From RGIG8700 sp045648505 (GTDB lineage: Bacteria; Bacillota; Clostridia; RGIG6154): a stretch of 64,000 nt of DNA. A program made the translations under genes and the position numbers. Each line of letters starts with the position of its first letter. The first letter of the stretch is position 1. The notes below the pieces were generated by a model. That model saw only the letters and a program-made list of their open reading frames with translations. It was not told the origin of the DNA and ran no database searches. The stretch lies in the NCBI GenBank assembly GCA_045648505.1, contig JAZROD010000044.1, positions 1-64,000 of the forward strand, given 5' to 3'. Of the stretch, positions 1-7,429 are shown piece after piece.

Positions 1-59
1 AATATTTCCTCTTTCGTTTCTTTTGTATAGTTGTTGAATTTCTGTCCTTTTTTAGCCAT
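1..59 (-). CDS. IS3-family transposase OrfA, N-terminal fragment
   Basis: Nineteen codons are visible before the window ends. They begin MAKKGQKFNNYTKE, a Lys-rich start typical of helix-turn-helix OrfA proteins of IS3/IS150-type elements. OrfA would bind the IS ends, and a downstream OrfB (DDE integrase) would be expected outside the window. An AGGAGG Shine-Dalgarno site lies 9 bases upstream of the ATG. The gene is truncated by the window edge, not visibly broken. Confidence 0.6.
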   Translation of the reverse strand, partial: MAKKGQKFNNYTKETKEEI

Positions 60-64
60 AATTA

Positions 65-102
65 AAAACCTCCTATGGTTTTATTATACCATAAGAGGTT
101 TT
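65..102 (-). promoter_or_regulatory. RBS-sequestering hairpin with internal extended -10 promoter of the transposase
   Basis: An almost perfect inverted repeat (arms 65-79 and 88-102, one mismatch) buries the AGGAGG ribosome site of the transposase gene in its 3' arm. The loop and 5' arm carry TGGTATAAT on the minus strand, an extended -10 element at 83-91. A transcript starting from this promoter would lack the 5' arm and be translatable. A transcript entering from outside would fold and hide the ribosome site. This matches the known self-protection logic of IS10 and IS50. Confidence 0.6.
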
Positions 103-159
103 CGTTTTTTATTTTTTGTGAACTAAATGGGGTTCACTTCAAATTCAAGGAGTTTTTTA

Positions 160-1725
160 TTATCCAAGTATTTCTCGAAGAGGCTTCGCGCTTGAATCTT
201 TTTCTGCACCTAGATAACCCTTTGGTGCTTTTTTCTGTATTTCAACATACATAACTTCATTAGGTTTAAGGCAGAAAGGCACTTTTAGTTTTCCCTTATC
301 TGAATTAAACACTTTGAAAGAATATTCAGGTGTGCTGTGTGCTTTAAGCATTTCAAGCTGAACCTCTGAAAGATTATCAGGATATCCCATTTCAATCCAT
401 GTTTCATAGGCACTTCCCTGATGTTCTTTGATTACGCCGAAGGTTGCAATATATTCGCCCTCTTCAACATCAAAGCACATAACATCTTCAAAATCAGGCT
501 GATTTTCCACATCTAATTCCTTGTGATTGTATAGAACTGCTCTTATTACATTATTTTCCTTTGTTGCACATACATCGCAAAGCATTGGAGGTTCTTTTTC
601 AAACTCTGCCTTATATAAATCACCTCTTAATTTTCTTAAAAACTTATATGCATTATAAGTAGCTTTTTTAATTCCATCACGGGTAATCATTCCGTAAGTG
701 CATGAATAAGGTGTGAATTTTGCACCATATTCTTCAAAAAAGTCAGAAACAACCCAATATGCAACAGAATCACAATAATTCATAACAGAAAGCATTTCCT
801 TGGCAACAGAGCTTGCACCGAAATGAAGGTCAACCGTTGGATTTAAGCTCCAGCTAAGATCAAGAGACGGGTCTAAATCCCAATCAATATCGCTTTTGGA
901 TTTTGCAGACTGGGTATTCCATTCTGTCCAGTGAATTTCAAGGTCAGGATGGTTTGAATTTTTTACAATTTCATAAACCTCTTTAAATCTTTCTCTTATG
1001 TATCTTCCTGTTTCATAAGGTGCTTTTCTTCTGTCAGGGAATTCGCACTGGTCACCAACTGGATATGCGTGAGTTGTTACAAAATCAAGTGGAACATCCT
1101 TTTCTGTGCAATAATCTATTATATCTTTTATATGTGCTCCACCTGCAGATGCAGGTCCGCCAACTCTTAAATCCTTATTTACTGCCTTTACCGCTTTTGC
1201 AGAATATGTATACAATTTATAGTATTCTTCCATATCATAAGGCCAGAAGCCTGAAATATTCGGCTCATTCCATACCTCGAAGTACCATTTTTTAACTTCT
1301 TCAAGCCCGTATCTGTCAACCATATGACTTACAGATGCATAACAAAGATTGTACCACTCGTTATAGTCCTTTGGTTTTGATACATTCATATTCCAACGAA
1401 AGATTGTTTTATCTTCACTCGCAAGTTCAACAGGCATTGCACCAAGCTCAACAATAGGTCTTATTTCAAGTTCTTTCAGATTGTCAAACAATTCATCCAT
1501 TGCCTGCCATCTGTATCTTATTTCGCCTTTATCATCTCTTATAACAACGCCCATTTCATCGTGAAAAAGTCCGTGAAATCTTACATATTCAAAATGCATT
1601 TCTTCCTGAAGCATTTTAAACTGATTAAAATGTCTTCGTCTTAAAAGTTCATATGCTCTGCCTGCTGATATGCTTTTAAATATGCTGTCCGGCATTTTAT
1701 CTGATGTTTTTGTTAATTTAATCAT
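160..1725 (-). CDS. Glycoside hydrolase family 39 (beta-xylosidase-like)
   Basis: A 521-residue cytoplasmic glycosidase of family GH39, whose members are mainly beta-xylosidases and alpha-L-iduronidases. The acid/base region WNEPN (Glu about 154) and the nucleophile region HWTEWN (Glu about 268) are both present. The family-typical RFHGLFHDEMG segment lies near residue 50. No signal peptide is seen, so imported oligosaccharides are the likely substrate. I place the start at ATG 1725, which follows a GAGGG ribosome site, because a strong promoter occupies the first 14 codons of the longer frame starting at 1767. The gene stands alone between the IS end and divergent lepA. Xylan specificity is inferred from the family. 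Confidence 0.85.
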   Translation of the reverse strand: MIKLTKTSDKMPDSIFKSISAGRAYELLRRRHFNQFKMLQEEMHFEYVRFHGLFHDEMGVVIRDDKGEIRYRWQAMDELFDNLKELEIRPIVELGAMPVELASEDKTIFRWNMNVSKPKDYNEWYNLCYASVSHMVDRYGLEEVKKWYFEVWNEPNISGFWPYDMEEYYKLYTYSAKAVKAVNKDLRVGGPASAGGAHIKDIIDYCTEKDVPLDFVTTHAYPVGDQCEFPDRRKAPYETGRYIRERFKEVYEIVKNSNHPDLEIHWTEWNTQSAKSKSDIDWDLDPSLDLSWSLNPTVDLHFGASSVAKEMLSVMNYCDSVAYWVVSDFFEEYGAKFTPYSCTYGMITRDGIKKATYNAYKFLRKLRGDLYKAEFEKEPPMLCDVCATKENNVIRAVLYNHKELDVENQPDFEDVMCFDVEEGEYIATFGVIKEHQGSAYETWIEMGYPDNLSEVQLEMLKAHSTPEYSFKVFNSDKGKLKVPFCLKPNEVMYVEIQKKAPKGYLGAEKDSSAKPLREILG

Positions 1726-1748
1726 CTGCTCATCCCTCTTTCGGTTTG

Positions 1749-1777
1749 ATTTTACAATATCTTTCATACCAAGTCAA
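1749..1777 (-). promoter_or_regulatory. Sigma-A promoter of the GH39 gene
   Basis: TTGACT (1777-1772) and TAAAAT (1754-1749) are separated by exactly 17 bases on the minus strand. The start point would fall about 18 bases upstream of ATG 1725. This rules against the longer open frame as the translated form. Confidence 0.75.
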
Positions 1778-1785
1778 CAGAAATG

Positions 1786-1814
1786 TTGCATTTGCAGTAC
1801 AAATATGATATAAT
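1786..1814 (+). promoter_or_regulatory. Sigma-A promoter of lepA
   Basis: TTGCAT (1786-1791) and TATAAT (1809-1814) have a 17-base spacer and a TG extended -10. It sits back to back with the GH39 promoter, about 35 bases before the lepA start. Confidence 0.8.
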
Positions 1815-1848
1815 ATCTCTATATAACTTAATTTAGAGAGGTACACTT

Positions 1849-3654
1849 ATGTCCCAAAGACAGGATAAAATCAGAAATTTTTCTATTATTGCTCATATTG
1901 ACCACGGTAAGTCAACTCTTGCAGACAGACTCCTTGAAAAAACAGGCGTTTTAACTCAAAGAGAAATGCAGGAGCAGGTTCTTGACAATATGGATCTTGA
2001 AAAAGAAAGAGGCATTACCATTAAGGCAAGAGCAGTAAGACTTAAATACAAAGCAAAAGACAACGAGGAATATATTTTAAATCTTATTGACACTCCGGGG
2101 CACGTTGACTTTAACTACGAGGTTTCAAGAAGCCTTGCGGCTTGTGAAGGTGCAATACTTGTTGTTGATGCGGCTCAGGGCATTGAAGCACAGACCCTTG
2201 CAAACACATATTTAGCCCTTGACCACGACCTTGAAATCGTACCGGTTATAAATAAGATTGACCTTCCATCTGCCCGTCCTGATTTCGTCAAAAACGAAAT
2301 TGAAGATGTTATCGGCATTGAAGCTCAGGAGGCTCCTCTTATTTCTGCAAAACAGGGCATCGGCATTGAAGATGTGCTTGAAGAAATAGTTCAGAAAATC
2401 CCTGCACCAAGCGGTAATGAAGATGCACCACTTAAGGCTCTTATTTTTGACTCATACTATGACCAATATAAAGGTGTTATTGTTTATTTAAGAGTTGTTG
2501 AAGGTGAACTTAAACCGGGTATGAAAGTTCGCTTTATGGCAACCGGCAAAGAGTTTGAAGTTGTTGAAGCAGGATATCTCCATCCAAACGGATGCACTCC
2601 TTCACAAAGCATTATGGCAGGTGAAGTAGGCTACCTTGCGGCAAGTATTAAAAATGTTCAGGACACTCAGGTTGGTGATACTGTTACAGATGCAAACAAT
2701 CCAACTACAGAGGCACTCCCCGGCTACAGAAAGGTTAACCCTATGGTTTACTGCGGTATTTACCCTGCAGACGGTTCTAAATACGGTGACCTTCGTGATG
2801 CTCTTGAAAAGCTTCAGCTTAACGATGCATCTTTAAGCTTCGAGGCTGAAACATCTGTTGCTCTTGGTTTTGGTTTCAGATGCGGATTTTTAGGACTTCT
2901 TCACATGGAAATTATTCAGGAAAGAATTGAAAGAGAATTTAATCTTGATATTATTACAACTGCGCCATCGGTTATTTATAAAATCATCAAAACCAATGGT
3001 GAAATAATGAATCTTGACAATCCTACAAATATGCCAAACCAAACAGAAATTGATTATATGGAAGAGCCTATTGTTTCAGCATCTATTATGCTTCCTACAG
3101 AATATGTGGGCAACATTATGGAGCTTTGTCAGGAAAGACGCGGAACATACATTAACACAGAGTATTTAGATACTGACCGTGTTACTTTGAAATATGAGCT
3201 TCCATTAAATGAAATCATATATGATTTCTTCGATGCTTTAAAATCAAGAACAAAAGGTTATGCATCTTTTGACTATGAATTAAAAGGCTATGAAAAATCA
3301 AACCTTGTCAAGCTTGACCTTATGCTTAACGGTGATGTGGTTGACGCCCTTTCATTCATTGTTCATACAGAAAAAGCATACCCAAGAGCAAGAAGAATTG
3401 CGGAAAAACTTAAAGAGGTTATTCCAAGACAGCTCTTTGAAATCCCAATTCAGGCTTGTATAGGAAATAAAATCATTGCAAGAGAAACTGTTAAAGCTAT
3501 GAGAAAAGACGTTCTTGCAAAATGTTACGGTGGTGACATCACAAGAAAGAAAAAGCTTCTTGAAAAGCAAAAAGAAGGTAAAAAGAGAATGCGTCAGGTA
3601 GGTACTGTTGAAGTTCCACAAGAAGCATTTATGTCAGTTTTAAAATTAGATTAA
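1849..3654 (+). CDS. Elongation factor 4 (LepA), GTPase
   Basis: A 601-residue full-length EF4/LepA, the ribosome-associated GTPase that acts on translocation and 30S biogenesis. The G-domain motifs are clear: AHIDHGKST near residue 15, DTPGHVDF, NKIDLP and SAKQG. The C-terminal LepA-specific part ends in the conserved basic region with CYGGDITRKKKLLEKQK. A GAGAGG ribosome site precedes the ATG. Length matches the family (about 600). It is followed by an unrelated amidohydrolase on the same strand with 47 bases between them, so the two may be co-transcribed. Confidence 0.97.
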   Translation: MSQRQDKIRNFSIIAHIDHGKSTLADRLLEKTGVLTQREMQEQVLDNMDLEKERGITIKARAVRLKYKAKDNEEYILNLIDTPGHVDFNYEVSRSLAACEGAILVVDAAQGIEAQTLANTYLALDHDLEIVPVINKIDLPSARPDFVKNEIEDVIGIEAQEAPLISAKQGIGIEDVLEEIVQKIPAPSGNEDAPLKALIFDSYYDQYKGVIVYLRVVEGELKPGMKVRFMATGKEFEVVEAGYLHPNGCTPSQSIMAGEVGYLAASIKNVQDTQVGDTVTDANNPTTEALPGYRKVNPMVYCGIYPADGSKYGDLRDALEKLQLNDASLSFEAETSVALGFGFRCGFLGLLHMEIIQERIEREFNLDIITTAPSVIYKIIKTNGEIMNLDNPTNMPNQTEIDYMEEPIVSASIMLPTEYVGNIMELCQERRGTYINTEYLDTDRVTLKYELPLNEIIYDFFDALKSRTKGYASFDYELKGYEKSNLVKLDLMLNGDVVDALSFIVHTEKAYPRARRIAEKLKEVIPRQLFEIPIQACIGNKIIARETVKAMRKDVLAKCYGGDITRKKKLLEKQKEGKKRMRQVGTVEVPQEAFMSVLKLD

Positions 3655-3659
3655 AATAC

Positions 3660-3681
3660 GGGCGACCACACAGGGTCGCCC
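3660..3681. repeat. Intergenic 8-bp hairpin (GGGCGACC palindrome)
   Basis: GGGCGACC (3660-3667) pairs with GGTCGCCC (3674-3681) around a 6-base loop in the short gap after lepA. No T-tract follows, so it is a poor intrinsic terminator. GC-rich palindromes of this kind recur between genes in some Clostridia genomes; copy number here cannot be judged. Confidence 0.5.
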
Positions 3682-3701
3682 CTAAATTTAGAGGTGATAT
3701 T

Positions 3702-4484
3702 ATGGATTTTGAAATTATTGATTTTCACACCCACCCTTTTGACGATTTAAATACAAACATCTGCAATTACAGAGACCATATTCCTATGGATGCCGACAGT
3801 ACCGTTGAATATCTTAAAGGTATGGGTATTTCAAAAATATGCGGAAGTGTTGTAAGCTGGGATACTTACGGCAAAGCAGATTTGGATGCACTTTATTTAA
3901 GAAACAACAAAGCTTTAGAGCTAAAAGAAAAGTATGAAGGCTTTTATGTGCCGGGCTTTCATGTTCATCCTGCATTTGTTAAAGAATCTCTTGAAGAAAT
4001 TGAAAGAATGCACAAAAAAGGTGTTAACTTAATAGGTGAGCTTGTTCCCTACTGGGATGGATGGAGTGATTACTCCTGCAAGGAATTTGCTGAAATTTTA
4101 GACCTTGCAGATAACTATAATATGGTTGTTAATTTTCATAATATGACCGATGATGATCAGGCGGACAAAATGGTTAAAGAACATAAAAACATAACCTTCG
4201 TTGCGGCACATCCGGGTGAAAAAGCAAGATTTTTAAGACATCTTGAAAGAATGAAAATCAGCGAAAACTATCATCTTGATTTATCCGGTGGCGGTCTTTT
4301 CAGACAGGGAATGCTCCGCTATGGTATTGACAAGTGCGGTGTTGAAAAATTTATTTTCGGCTCGGACTATCCAACCTGCAACCCTGCAATGTTTATAGGC
4401 GGTGTACTTTTTGACTCTCTTATAACAGACAAAGAAAAAGAAATGATTTTTTCAGGAAATACAAAAAGAATATTAAAGCTATAA
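3702..4484 (+). CDS. Amidohydrolase family protein (amidohydro_2 type)
   Basis: A 260-residue TIM-barrel metal-dependent hydrolase of the amidohydrolase-2 type. Likely metal ligands are visible: His9 and His11 in DFHTHPF, His146 in VNFHNM, His170 in AAHPGE and Asp222 in FGSDYP. Substrate is not evident; relatives include decarboxylases and lactonases. An AGAGGTG ribosome site precedes the ATG. It lies downstream of lepA and converges on a histidine phosphatase, with a shared terminator between them. Confidence 0.8.
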   Translation: MDFEIIDFHTHPFDDLNTNICNYRDHIPMDADSTVEYLKGMGISKICGSVVSWDTYGKADLDALYLRNNKALELKEKYEGFYVPGFHVHPAFVKESLEEIERMHKKGVNLIGELVPYWDGWSDYSCKEFAEILDLADNYNMVVNFHNMTDDDQADKMVKEHKNITFVAAHPGEKARFLRHLERMKISENYHLDLSGGGLFRQGMLRYGIDKCGVEKFIFGSDYPTCNPAMFIGGVLFDSLITDKEKEMIFSGNTKRILKL

Positions 4485-4486
4485 AA

Positions 4487-4518
4487 AAAATCCTTTGTGG
4501 AATTCCACAAAGGATTTT
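4487..4518. terminator. Bidirectional terminator
   Basis: A perfect palindrome, TCCTTTGTGG then AATT then CCACAAAGGA (4491-4514), is flanked by A-runs on the left and T-runs on the right. It serves both convergent genes. Confidence 0.85.
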
Positions 4519-4521
4519 TAA

Positions 4522-5208
4522 TTATATTCCAAAAACATTTTCAATTTCAAGACCTGCTATATGACGCACATCATTTATAAGTTCAATTCGAGGTGCAGTA
4601 AGCACTCCTTCTTTTTCACTTAATTTTATAATGTGTATTCCTGTATATCCAAAAGCGATTGAGTTGCACACGAAAGGTACAGGCAAGTTAAGAAGATGTG
4701 AAAGCGCGGCAGTTGATGAACCTCCATGACACGCCATAACAACATTTTCTGTGTTGACTTTCTTAGTTCTGTAGTATTTTCCTTCTCTTTCGTAGCCAAG
4801 CTCTGAAAGCCATTTATCAAGGTCGCCTGCAAGACGAAGAGCACTTACTTTAAATTTATTTTTAAGAAACGGTTCTTCTTCCGCCCAGTTTGCGTTCACA
4901 AGGCTATCTCCTTTTGCAACCATTTTTGAGCAAACTGTCCAAGGATGACCATTATCTTCAATAGGCTCACCATCAACATGTCCCCAACCTATTTCCTGCA
5001 TAAAGTCGCATAAAACTACTTCCTTATTGTGAAGCTTTGCAATATGCTCAGCAGTTTCTGCCGCACGACCACATGAAGATGAAAAAACATGGTCGATTTT
5101 TTCGTTTTTAAGACGCTGTGCAGCTGCCTCTGCCTGTTTATGTCCAAGTTCTGTCAGGCAGTCATCCTCATAATTCGGATGCCCATGTCGAACAAATATT
5201 ATTCTCAT
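4522..5208 (-). CDS. Histidine phosphatase family protein (phosphoglycerate mutase-like)
   Basis: A 228-residue histidine phosphatase superfamily member. The catalytic RHG is at residues 7-9 (VRHGHP), and the second histidine is His161 in ACHGGSS. Such proteins are phosphomonoesterases or mutases with varied substrates, so no specific substrate is claimed. The gene has its own promoter and a ribosome site AAGGAG. It is monocistronic between the terminator at 4500 and the divergently placed terminator of the upstream gene. Confidence 0.85.
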   Translation of the reverse strand: MRIIFVRHGHPNYEDDCLTELGHKQAEAAAQRLKNEKIDHVFSSSCGRAAETAEHIAKLHNKEVVLCDFMQEIGWGHVDGEPIEDNGHPWTVCSKMVAKGDSLVNANWAEEEPFLKNKFKVSALRLAGDLDKWLSELGYEREGKYYRTKKVNTENVVMACHGGSSTAALSHLLNLPVPFVCNSIAFGYTGIHIIKLSEKEGVLTAPRIELINDVRHIAGLEIENVFGI

Positions 5209-5244
5209 ATTTATAGTCTCCTTATGTCCTTACATTTCCTTAAA

Positions 5245-5273
5245 ATTATACCACACCAGTTTTTTATTGTCAA
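5245..5273 (-). promoter_or_regulatory. Sigma-A promoter of the histidine phosphatase gene
   Basis: TTGACA (5273-5268) and TATAAT (5250-5245) are both perfect consensus hexamers with a 17-base spacer, about 37 bases before the ATG. Confidence 0.85.
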
Positions 5274-5295
5274 ATAAACCGCCACATAACAACAA

Positions 5296-5330
5296 AGAAA
5301 TATCCTTTGTGAATCACAAAGGATATTTCT
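5296..5330 (-). terminator. Terminator overlapping the end of the preceding coding region
   Basis: A perfect 16-bp stem (5296-5311 with 5315-5330) and a 3-base loop. The last codons and stop codon of the membrane-anchored protein form the 5' arm and loop. It closes the oadB-like operon. Confidence 0.75.
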
Positions 5331-5892
5331 TGATTTCATTTAAAAACTTTTCAACTTTAATTCCACTGTACTCTTTATCAATAATTTCTTTTTCGTCAAA
5401 TACAGAAATAATAAAACCATTTTCAGTTACATAGTAAACACAAAGGTCAAAGTAATACCTTCCATTGTTCCCGCTGATAGGTAAAACAACTTTCATTCCT
5501 TCCGAAAGCAGAGGAAAATATTCCTTAAATACTGTATTGGCAATTATTGTTATCTCTTCGCCTGTTGAAAATATGTTTTTTGTATCCCTGATAACTCGTA
5601 TTTTATATCCATAGAACTTTGCATATGATTTAGCAGAATATACAGGAACTTCTTCAACCACCTCTCCATATACAAAGGTGTCTGATTTTTCTGACAGTTC
5701 TTTTAATGTTGTTTTAGCAGTGCCTACTTCAACAAGTGGATTTACTTTATTAATGTCGCCATAGACTTGATATTGTGTTCTCATTTCTTTAATCTCTGAC
5801 TCTGACAGTCTTTCTTCCTTTTCAGTCAAAGTTGAAATCATAAAAACTGCAACTACCACCAGCAAGATTAAAAACAGAAATTTTTTATTCAT
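5314..5892 (-). CDS. Membrane-anchored hypothetical protein, third gene of the oadB-like operon
   Basis: A 192-residue protein of unknown function. Residues 1-4 are basic and residues 5-22 form one hydrophobic segment followed by an acidic Lys/Glu-rich region, so it is probably anchored in the membrane with the body outside. No lipobox is clear. Its ATG overlaps the stop codon of the 47-aa protein upstream (ATGA), so the two are translationally coupled. It therefore belongs to the Mn2+-riboswitch transcript. I recognise no domain. Confidence 0.7.
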   Translation of the reverse strand: MNKKFLFLILLVVVAVFMISTLTEKEERLSESEIKEMRTQYQVYGDINKVNPLVEVGTAKTTLKELSEKSDTFVYGEVVEEVPVYSAKSYAKFYGYKIRVIRDTKNIFSTGEEITIIANTVFKEYFPLLSEGMKVVLPISGNNGRYYFDLCVYYVTENGFIISVFDEKEIIDKEYSGIKVEKFLNEIKKYPL

Positions 5893-6032
5893 TTTCCTAC
5901 ATTATTTGCTATCTTGTTAAGCAACACTGTTAAAATAACAATTACACCGATAACAACAAATATACCAATCATACCTTTGCCCATATAGCCAAGATTACTT
6001 ACAAAGTTCATTGGTTCAAAATTAAAATTCAT
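5889..6032 (-). CDS. OadG-related small membrane protein (47 aa)
   Basis: A short gene coding 47 residues with a GAGAA/AAAGGAG ribosome site. The sequence has a short amphipathic start, then GYMGKGMIGIFVVIGVI and a single hydrophobic helix up to about residue 38. This is the pattern of the small OadG-related subunits that accompany stand-alone OadB-type pumps in Clostridia. It lies between the oadB-like gene and the anchored protein and shares an ATGA overlap with the latter. It probably stabilises or partners the beta subunit in the membrane. Confidence 0.75.
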   Translation of the reverse strand: MNFNFEPMNFVSNLGYMGKGMIGIFVVIGVIVILTVLLNKIANNVGK

Positions 6033-6160
6033 ATTAGTTCTCCTTTCTTATTTACCATAGTCTGCAATAAAATCATTCAGATTGTGCTGATTTACGACCG
6101 TAGTGTACATAGGGTACATAAGGAAGTAAAACAGTGCAAGCCGGGTGATTTTTTGCGGAC

Positions 6161-7276
6161 TTAACCGAAGAAGTTAAGTATTAAACCACCTGCTATAACT
6201 GATGCAATCTGGCCTGATACATTAACGCCCATTGAGTGCATTAAAAGGAAGTTGCTTGAATCTTCTTTAAGACCCATTTTGTGAACAATTCTTCCTGACA
6301 TTGGGAATGCAGAAATACCTGCCGCACCAATCATAGGATTCATTTTCTTCTTTAAGAAAATATTAAGAATTTTAGCAAAAATTACACCGCCTGCAGTATC
6401 TACTACGAAAGCAACAAGACCAAGACCTAAAATAAGAAGTGTTTCAGGTGCTAAGAATTTGTCTGCCTGCATCTGTGATGCAATTGTGATACCAAGGAAA
6501 ATTGTAATAAGGTTTGCAAGAACTTTCTGTGCTGTTTCAGAAAGGCTGTTTAAAACACCGCATTCTCTTATTAAGTTACCAAACATTAAGAAACCTACAA
6601 GTGCAACTGATGCAGGAGCAACAAGACCTGCAATTACAGTAATGATAATAGGGAATAAGATTTTTGTTGTCTGTGAAACCTGTGTTGGCTTATATTCCAT
6701 CTTAATCATTCTTTCTTTTTTGGTTGTAAGAAGTTTGATTACAGGTGGCTGAATGATTGGAACAAGTGCCATATAAGAATAAGCTGCAACCATTATTGCA
6801 CCAAGATATTTTGAGTTGAGTGCCTGCGCAACAACGATAGATGTAGGACCGTCTGCCGCACCGATAATTGCAATCGATGCTGCATCATTAACATCAAAGA
6901 AAATTGATGCAAGACAAAGTGTGAAGAAAATACCAAACTGTGCCGCTGCACCGAAAATCATAAGCTTCGGATTTGAAAGAAGTGGTCCGAAGTCAATCAT
7001 AGCACCGATACCGATGAACAAAAGAAGTGGGAAGAGCTCGTTTGCAATACCTGCATTATAAAGTGTTGTAAGAACGCCCTCGTGTCCGATTGCACCTGAT
7101 AAAGGTAAGTTTACAAGGATAGCACCAAAACCCATTGGAAGAAGAAGAGTTGGTTCCATATCCTTTTTGATTGCAAGGTATATTAAAATACCACCGATTA
7201 CCCACATAACCACCATCTGCCATGTGAGGTTTGTTACATTGCCGAAAACTGACAACATTTCGCTTAAAAATTCCAT
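6161..7276 (-). CDS. Na+-translocating decarboxylase beta subunit (OadB/GcdB family)
   Basis: A 371-residue polytopic membrane protein of the OadB/GcdB/MmdB family, which couples carboxybiotin decarboxylation to Na+ export. Family landmarks are present: GIGAMIDFGPLL, AADGPTSIVVAQ with the functionally important Asp, and a C-terminal SAFPMSGR and MHSMGVNVSGQI. Length is normal for the compact form. No carboxyltransferase (alpha) or biotin carrier gene lies nearby. A Mn2+ riboswitch and its terminator sit directly upstream, which is unusual for this family and may mean a role in Mn2+ handling or in a Mn2+-linked Na+ circuit. Confidence 0.9.
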   Translation of the reverse strand: MEFLSEMLSVFGNVTNLTWQMVVMWVIGGILIYLAIKKDMEPTLLLPMGFGAILVNLPLSGAIGHEGVLTTLYNAGIANELFPLLLFIGIGAMIDFGPLLSNPKLMIFGAAAQFGIFFTLCLASIFFDVNDAASIAIIGAADGPTSIVVAQALNSKYLGAIMVAAYSYMALVPIIQPPVIKLLTTKKERMIKMEYKPTQVSQTTKILFPIIITVIAGLVAPASVALVGFLMFGNLIRECGVLNSLSETAQKVLANLITIFLGITIASQMQADKFLAPETLLILGLGLVAFVVDTAGGVIFAKILNIFLKKKMNPMIGAAGISAFPMSGRIVHKMGLKEDSSNFLLMHSMGVNVSGQIASVIAGGLILNFFG

Positions 7277-7300
7277 TTCATAACATCCTTTCGTTATTTA

Positions 7301-7352
7301 TATATAAAAAGCAAGACTTTTACTGCACATATACGCACAATAAAAGTCTTGC
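7301..7352 (-). terminator. Riboswitch expression platform: intrinsic terminator
   Basis: A 12-bp stem (7341-7352 with 7311-7322) is followed on the minus strand by a U-tract at 7310-7306. The 5' arm contains CUUUUA, the same bases that close the P1 helix of the upstream aptamer. Forming P1 therefore prevents the terminator, which is the logic of an ON switch. Confidence 0.8.
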
Positions 7353-7429
7353 CATTTAATACTCATGCGGACGGTTCCCCGTCGTTCTGACGCAAAGAGC
7401 AACAGTTTCCTGTCGGCTACTCCCTTTTA
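7341..7429 (-). promoter_or_regulatory. yybP-ykoY manganese riboswitch
   Basis: The minus-strand RNA carries the hallmarks of the yybP-ykoY Mn2+ aptamer. It has GGGAGUAGC near the 5' end, a GAAA-capped hairpin (ACAG/CUGU), the GCGUCAGAAC metal-site loop, a GACGG-GGAA-CCGUC hairpin, and GCAAGAC before the closing strand. P1 is UAAAAG (7429-7424) with CUUUUA (7346-7341). I matched it by eye to the known Lactococcus form. The aptamer starts inside the stop codon of the upstream nfnB-like gene, so it is probably reached by read-through transcription. No separate promoter is obvious. Confidence 0.82.

Larger units (their letters stand above)
1..139 (-). mobile_element. IS3-like insertion sequence, one end only
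   Basis: This is the terminal part of an insertion sequence that continues beyond the window edge. It holds the start of a transposase OrfA-like gene reading out of the window. The probable outer end lies at about 118-137, where GTGAAC and GTTCAC form a short inverted pair; TGAAC-type ends are common in IS3-family elements. A hairpin and an internal promoter lie between the end and the gene. The assignment to IS3 (IS150-like) rests on the N-terminal peptide and the end sequence only. No target duplication can be checked because the other end is missing. Confidence 0.6.

Noticed and set aside
1725..1767. The longer N-terminus of the GH39 protein starting at 1767.
   Set aside because: The extension is covered by a strong promoter and lacks a ribosome site; ATG 1725 has one.
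3660..3681. Hairpin after lepA as a terminator.
   Set aside because: No T-tract follows on either strand.
7365..7425. On the plus strand, GACGCAAAGAG and GGCTAC resemble pieces of a c-di-GMP-I riboswitch.
   Set aside because: The minus strand fits a yybP-ykoY aptamer much better, with correct hairpins, closing stem and a following terminator. No plus-strand gene follows.
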